Positions 16,815 to 21,572 of a stretch of 21,572 bases of DNA are shown here, piece after piece. A model generated the notes under the pieces. That model was not told the DNA's origin and did not search any database. It worked only from the letters and a program-made list of their open reading frames with translations. The position numbers and the translations under genes are program-made. Position 1 is the stretch's first letter; each line of letters opens with the position of its first letter. Location: positions 1,918 through 23,489 of the forward strand of contig NW_005434366.1 in the NCBI RefSeq assembly GCF_000315625.1, given 5' to 3'. Source of the DNA: Guillardia theta CCMP2712 (lineage: Eukaryota; Cryptophyceae; Pyrenomonadales; Geminigeraceae).

Positions 16815-18617
16815 ATGATGAAAATGTTCGAAGTTCGCAACCTGCTGTATCGGAGATCATGCCAATACACGCAGAGCGGACTTGTGAATGCCTCTGTCCT
16901 CGAAGCTGATCTCGTCGAGAGGGTGAAGAGCTTCGCGAAGCGTTATCCGAACAGCAGGACAGCCCAGGCTTGCAAGGCTGTGGAGGGATGCACCCCCGAC
17001 GCTATCGCAGAAGCCATCCGCTCGACATGTCAGCAGGCACGACGTGAGCTTCTGCAAGAAGCAATGACTGGATGGAGTGACGCATCCAACGAGGTGACTT
17101 CCTTCATCTCCATGACTCTCCTGGGCATCTCCTCGGTGTATGTCAACCATGAAGAGAAGCTGAAGAAGAAATTCGAAGAGATCGGACTGATCGTAGACTC
17201 AGTGCAAGAGAGTAAAGCAATCATGTGGAAGGCTCCGTATAGACCCGAGATGGCGAGTGCTGATGAGATCCCGGTGACTTCCTCCGCAATGCACAAGCGG
17301 AGAAGCTCTGGCAGGGAAGAGAGGACTTCGCGATCGATGGTCGCAAGTTCACAGCTGTACATGTGAGCATCGTGCAGCATGACAACAGCAGAGATTGCTG
17401 ACGTCTACCGCTATCAGCTGCTGGGCCAGTCCCTTGCAGCGGTCCAACTCCAGCGGCCGCTGGCAGGCATGCTGGTTAGGCCAGCAAGAGGCTTCGTCGC
17501 TGTAGGGGCCAACGTCATCTGGAGACAGAGGGAGGTGGAGTGGATCGTCTCCTCGAGCTGCCCAGAGGCGAATGATACAGCCTCGGCATTTCGAGCTTTC
17601 CGAGAGAGCGAAGCGATGAGTCGAGCTGAGCTGACAGCTGATCGCTTTGTGTCCAGAAACAAGTTGAAGAAGGCATCAAGGATGCAGAAGAAGGCAGGCG
17701 GCAAGGACGGCAAGGAGATCAAGATCATCATCAAGTCTCGCTTCACGAGGAAGGAGATGGAGGGGCTGTGCAACGGCGGCAACACGTCCATCGCAAGAGT
17801 CAAGAGAGTCTTGTTGGAGATCGCTAACAGGCTCGAGATCAAAGTTGAAGGCATCGACATGGAGGAGGATTTGAACACGGGTCCCAGCTATGCATACTCC
17901 TCGGCTCCACGGAGGATGCTCGACGCATGATGAAAGAGCTGCCCTCAGTTCTATCTCGAAGGCGCAGCAACCAAGCTCGAAGCAGTCACGGACCCGGCGG
18001 CTTCGACATGGAGCCTGAGGCAGCTGGTCAGCGGGGCACCAGCGACGCAGCGCAGCGACAGGAGGAGAGCGAGGGAGAGTGGCTGGAGTTTACAGACCTG
18101 GAGAGGATCACAATGGAGGCAGCATCTCCTTCAAGCCAAGAGGACATGCAGCTCGTCAGCGAGCTGTCAGCAGTCATCGAAGATGAGACGGGGACGAGCG
18201 AGCCAATCAAGCTGGTCCTGGACAAGGCTGTTGGCAACCTCCACGACACCTTCTACTCTCCGGGGAGCCTGGAGTTCATGTCGCTGGGAGAGTGGGCGAA
18301 GACGCCAGAGGAGCAGGGAGTGGGACGCAACGTTCTCAAGGAGAAGCTGGGGGAGTGGCTGCAGAGCAAGCGCTGGACTCGCGTGCAAGGAGAGAGCAAG
18401 AAGGCAAGGAGGGGCAGCGCGTTCTCGCCACGGGCAACGGCAGCTGCTGAGCTTGAGCAGCCTGGAGGCGGAGAGCGACGACATAGAGCGTCGATCTCTT
18501 AGCTTCCTGTTCATAGCACTGAGTAAATTCGCAGAGATGCATGTGCTGGCCTGCTCGCTGAAGGTGGACAACTTGCAAGAAGGACCGGCGACTGCGGGTG
18601 GAGATGAGGGAAGATGA
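16815..18617 (+). CDS. Unknown multi-exon protein with KH-like segment
   Basis: Five exons proposed: 16815-17211, 17268-17362, 17418-17843, 17888-18382, 18444-18617. They total 1587 nt (528 residues) with every join in phase. Introns are 56, 55, 44 and 61 bp. The second (CAT|GTGAGC ... TTGCTGACGTCTACCGC TATCAG) has a textbook donor, branch point and acceptor. The short second exon reads PGDFLRNAQAEKLWQG and REDFAIDGRKFTAVH, clearly coding in a frame different from its neighbours. At residues about 262-324 (EIKIIIKSRFTRKEMEGL, CNGGNTSIARVKRVLLE, NRLEIK|LCILLGSTEDARR) the order strand, GxxG-like loop, helix, strand, strand, helix fits a KH-like RNA-binding fold, although the loop is not canonical. 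The last third is acidic and serine-rich, with SLGEWAKTPEEQG. I recognise no family for the N-terminal part. An alternative end would splice 18563-18602 (40 bp) and continue as REDDEEEEDMSWKKSK. Confidence 0.6.
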
Positions 18618-18859
18618 TGAAGAAGAGGAAGACATGTCATGGAAGAAGAGCAAGGCGAGGGCGAGGAGACAACACGGCGAAGTCGAAGAGCAACCGACGA
18701 GCCAGCAAGGTAGGCAAGGTAAGGAGAGAAGGTAGGACTCCGGGAGGCAACCGAAGGCCAAGGGGAGGAGAGGCAACTCTTCTGACTGAGGCTGAGGAAG
18801 CTGAACAGAGGAGAAGTGTGAGGGCTGATAAGCAGCTTGAACAACATTCTAGCATTCTA

Positions 18860-18865
18860 ATAAAC
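18860..18865 (+). promoter_or_regulatory. Possible polyadenylation signal
   Basis: AATAAA in an A/T-rich stretch about 240 bp after the stop of the KH-like gene and just before an (ATA)n run. Other hexamers may be used in this lineage. Confidence 0.3.
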
Positions 18866-18890
18866 TCACATAATAATAATAATAATCATA

Positions 18891-18902
18891 GGGTTTAGGG
18901 TA
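18891..18902 (+). repeat. Interstitial telomere-type repeat
   Basis: AGGGTTTAGGGT, nearly two TTTAGGG units, directly between an (ATA)n microsatellite (18871-18889) and the 19-bp minisatellite. Confidence 0.6.
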
Positions 18903-18908
18903 TAGAGA

Positions 18909-19508
18909 TTCCTTATTTCCTGGCAGGTTCCTTATTTCCTGGCAGGTTCCTTATTTCCTGGCAGGTTCCTTATTTCCTGGCAGGTTCCTTATTTCCTGGC
19001 AGGTTCCTTATTTCCTGGCAGGTTCCTTATTTCCTGGCAGGTTCCTTATTTCCTGGCAGGTTCCTTATTTCCTGGCAGGTTCCTTATTTCCTGGCAGGTT
19101 CCTTATTTCCTGGCAGGTTCCTTATTTCCTGGCAGGTTCCTTATTTCCTGGCAGGTTCCTTATTTCCTGGCAGGTTCCTTATTTCCTGGCAGGTTCCTTA
19201 TTTCCTGGCAGGTTCCTTATTTCCTGGCAGGTTCCTTATTTCCTGGCAGGTTCCTTATTTCCTGGCAGGTTCCTTATTTCCTGGCAGGTTCCTTATTTCC
19301 TGGCAGGTTCCTTATTTCCTCAGGGCAGGTTCCTTATTTCCTGGCAGGTTCCTTATTTCCTGGCAGGTTCCTTATTTCCTGGCAGGTTCCTTATTTCCTG
19401 GCAGGTTCCTTATTTCCTGGCAGGTTCCTTATTTCCTGGCAGGTTCCTTATTTCCTGGCAGGTTCCTTATTTCCTGGCAGGTTCCTTATTTCCTGGCAGG
19501 TTCCTTAT
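18909..19508. repeat. 19-bp minisatellite, about 31 copies
   Basis: Unit TTATTTCCTGGCAGGTTCC, essentially without substitutions over 600 bp. A single variant at about 19319-19324 has three extra bases (CCTCAGGGCAGG), making one 22-bp unit. The unit contains the near-palindrome CCTG-G-CAGG. The array ends exactly where retrotransposon coding sequence begins. Confidence 0.97.
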
Positions 19509-20286
19509 AGACTTACAAACCTTAGATACCCTCTGGACCAGAGCATTCAAAAGAGCTATGGGATTGAGCAAGAGTACAAGCAACGCTATCTTTCACCTAC
19601 CTTGGGACAGAGGAGGCCTCCAACTCCCCCATCCAGCACCCATCTTGGGAAGGGCGGCGATTCGGTATCTAGAGAAAGAAACGAATAAGAAATGCAGGGT
19701 GGATGATGATATCAAAAGCAGTCTGATACACAAACTAACATCATGGTGCAACCAATGGGGGTGTCAAACAATAAACCAGCTACACGTTCTCTTTGAGTCT
19801 GCCCGATCTGATTTCTCGTTAGCGGAAAAAATGCAGACCACCATCAGTTGGGAAATGATTGAAAGCAAGATGAAACCGGGGACAATAGCCATCTTACACG
19901 ACCTGGAGGACAAGATGCTCTCAGAAGAAAACTCCCTGCTGTCCGGAGAAAACTCCCTACCTACATCTCCTGCTCGGCAAGGCTGGGAGAGTTTTGCAAA
20001 GGCATGGAGACTACTGCCCCAAGTAGGCTTCCACTCCATGACAAGTGTCTTACCCGTCCCAGACACCGAGGGCATCTCCCTGCACCTGCCCATCCGACTC
20101 TGGCCATTCCCAAAGCAAAGGGAACAAGCAGAAGAAATCCTTGCACAATATCTGCAAGCGAATGTCATCTGGGCAAAACTCGGACTTGAGCAGGCAGGAA
20201 CAGGGAAGAGAAGAAGGCCAGCCAGGGAGGAGGGGAAGCCCCCAAACAAGACAAGGAAAGGAAAAAGGGAGGCTAGCCCACATTAA
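19504..20286 (+). CDS. LINE-type reverse transcriptase, C-terminal fragment
   Basis: The frame opens in the last minisatellite unit and reads LDTLWTRAFKRAMGLSKS, then NAIFHLPWDRGGLQLPHP. This is the thumb/post-thumb region of non-LTR retrotransposon reverse transcriptases (R-A-x-x-x-x-GL...P...GGLxLP). It continues for 240 residues to KRRRPAREEGKPPNKTRK-rich basic tail and a stop at 20286. The palm motifs, including the catalytic F/YxDD, and any endonuclease lie upstream in a full element and are missing here: the element is cut at the minisatellite border. It cannot be active by itself. Confidence 0.8.
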   Translation, partial: LIDLQTLDTLWTRAFKRAMGLSKSTSNAIFHLPWDRGGLQLPHPAPILGRAAIRYLEKETNKKCRVDDDIKSSLIHKLTSWCNQWGCQTINQLHVLFESARSDFSLAEKMQTTISWEMIESKMKPGTIAILHDLEDKMLSEENSLLSGENSLPTSPARQGWESFAKAWRLLPQVGFHSMTSVLPVPDTEGISLHLPIRLWPFPKQREQAEEILAQYLQANVIWAKLGLEQAGTGKRRRPAREEGKPPNKTRKGKREASPH

Positions 20287-20364
20287 CTTCAGCCACACAA
20301 GAAACTAGCCAGACCGGACCAAGGGAGAGAGGAGACGAATACGAAGGCTTGTACCCGGGTAATT

Positions 20365-21572
20365 TTGAGGCGGTGGCTCCAACATGACCCCACCTGTTAT
20401 GATGAAGGAGGGAATCAGCAAGAAAGATTCAGCCACACTTCAAGCAACATACCTTTCAAAGTTCAAGGGAACATAGCCATCTTTGAGCGATCTCAAATTG
20501 AAGAAAGCAAGACCGTGGATCCACCAATAGAATGGTTGGAAGCGTCGCTGGACTCGGCTCCCTTCGCATCTGCAACAAGGGAAGAGGACGGTAATAACCG
20601 AAGAGACTGCAATCAAAGCATCCATCTGCTGCTGGAAATAGTTAATGCATTGGACGACGGCGAAACAGAAGCTACAGCATGGTGGCAACAACTCGAGGAG
20701 GTAGTATCAGAGGTTCGCCAAGAAACAACACAACCATTGGCATACGAGTTTTTACAACATTTAGCAGAGATTACAGAATGCGACATCAGTACATTTCGTA
20801 ACTGGCCTACCATACACACACATCCCCAGGCTCTGGGCAAAAAGAGAGCAAGGGAACTGCACAGAGTGGTGGTTTGGATGGACAAACAAAAGAGATTTCG
20901 TGAACAAATCCTGGATTTAATACATGTCATTCTGATAGGATGGAAGAATAACATTGATGAGATACCAGAAGGTTTTGAAATTATCAGCCGGGTCCCGAAA
21001 GGCGCTCAAATAGCTTATGCAGCAAACTTCTTGCAAACAGGGAATAGGTGCTTGACGAAAACTGTAGAGGAGTTATGGATACTAGTTAGGCACACACTCC
21101 CAACACACTTACGAGACCAGCTCCAGGACAACATCCTCCCAACGTATGAGGAGCTGTGTAACAGACGAAGGGATCAGATCCAGCCGCGCAGCAATCATCA
21201 AGGCGGAAGGCATTTCACAGCAGCTATTGAAGGAGACATCACGCAGGGCAGAAAAAACAGATCCATGCGAATAGGATATGTTCTCCAACAAAAAGAGATG
21301 ACGTCAGGAGGAGGGATGAAAATCAATGGGAAGTGCAGCATCATCCGAGCGAACACAATCGCAATTGGCTTACTTCTGCAACATGTCCTTGAGGAAGGAA
21401 TACAGATCAAAAGGGGAAATCAAGTCACAATAATGTACCAGTCCACACGTTTCCACCGCTTTATGACAAATACGTTGCGAATGGATACATGCGATACGAA
21501 GACGAACTGCTGGAGGACTTACATGATCGGTTACTCACTTGCATGAAGAAACTCGAAGGGAGGGGAATCAGG
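20365..21572 (+). pseudogene. Retroelement ORF1 (gag-like), frame-shifted
   Basis: The main frame covers WLEASLDSAPFASATREED, TQPLAYEFLQHLAEITE, RNWPTIHTHPQALGKK, RVPKGAQIAYAANFLQ and HTLPTHLRDQLQDNILP. From about 21200 the coding signal jumps frame: IKAEGISQQLLKETSRR, then CSPTKRDDVRRRDENQW, and finally VPVHTFPPLYDKYVANGY, RYEDELLEDLHDRLL, which runs off the window end. At the beginning a different frame has MTPPVMMKEGISKKDSATL from 20384. So the ORF is broken by several indels, or has been poorly assembled. It shares a domain with the fragment at 6930-7138. Its location directly 3' of the reverse transcriptase end indicates a second element copy in the same orientation. Confidence 0.65.

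Larger units (their letters stand above)
19504..21572 (+). mobile_element. Head-to-tail non-LTR retroelement copies (partial)
   Basis: RT C-terminus, about 80 bp of spacer, then an ORF1-like protein. In LINE elements ORF1 precedes the reverse transcriptase, so the arrangement implies the 3' end of one copy followed by the 5' part of the next. No poly(A) tract or target-site duplication was seen between them. Confidence 0.6.

Noticed and set aside
17844-17887. Programmed -1 frameshift between two overlapping + strand ORFs.
   Set aside because: A 44-bp phase-0 GT..AG segment explains the change of frame equally well and matches the size of other introns; no slippery heptamer is evident.
17414-18847. 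Minus-strand serine/leucine-rich ORFs opposite the KH-like gene.
   Set aside because: Compositional shadows with no motifs; the + strand exons join in phase with good splice signals.
1-21572. tRNA, rRNA and prokaryotic operon signals.
   Set aside because: I looked for and did not see convincing tRNA arms or rRNA blocks, and ribosome-binding-site logic does not apply to this intron-containing sequence.

Overview
The window looks like nuclear DNA of a complex unicellular eukaryote. Coding stretches are broken by short GT..AG gaps that restore the reading frame, there is non-LTR retrotransposon sequence, TTTAGGG-type interstitial telomere repeats, minisatellites and a large segmental duplication. 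An alga (for example a cryptophyte) is a plausible host, but this is a guess from general character. All exon-intron structures below were worked out by hand from frames, donor/acceptor dinucleotides and protein similarity; no transcript evidence was available.

Layout. 1-974 (-): exon of an LRR-Roc (ROCO-type) GTPase, cut by the window edge. 1031-1990: array 1, nine diverged ~106-bp tandem units. 1978-4116: left copy of a segmental duplication, ending in a decayed + strand gene (2825-4116). 4117-5870: little recognisable apart from an acidic ORF and a third, shortened copy of the same gene family (5043-5250). 5873-7760 (-): a patchwork of fragments: phosphoglucomutase-2 C-terminus, CAP10/GT90 glycosyltransferase core, a retroelement ORF1-like piece, and an unrecognised exon. 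8047-10871 (-): the most notable gene, a multi-exon caspase-like (C14) protease with a predicted N-terminal four-helix bundle of MLKL/RPW8 type, a SAM-like segment and a chromo/tudor-like barrel. 11150-13085: array 2, eighteen units of the same ~106-bp repeat. 13083-15927: right copy of the duplication, with the intact version of the + strand gene (12-copy in-frame 27-bp repeat, SHOCT-like C-terminus). 16674-16690 and 18891-18902: TTTAGGG motifs bracketing a + strand multi-exon gene (16815-18617) with a KH-like segment. 18909-19508: 19-bp minisatellite, about 31 copies. 19509-21572: C-terminal part of a LINE-type reverse transcriptase followed head-to-tail by a decayed gag-like ORF1.

How the parts relate. 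The Roc GTPase and the four-helix-bundle/caspase gene are both minus-strand signalling genes of cell-death or innate-immunity type, and each has a ~106-bp array immediately upstream of its first visible exon. Nearly every array unit carries, on the minus (sense) strand of those genes, a GTAAGT donor, a CTGAC branch-like motif and an ATAG acceptor-like motif, so the arrays read like chains of minimal introns. The C-terminal motif of the caspase gene is almost identical at nucleotide level to the C-terminal motif of the duplicated + strand gene, so protein modules have been exchanged within this locus. The combination (death-type domains, shared C-terminal module, intron-like arrays, segmental duplication, retroelement) is the best candidate here for a previously undescribed, rapidly evolving signalling locus.
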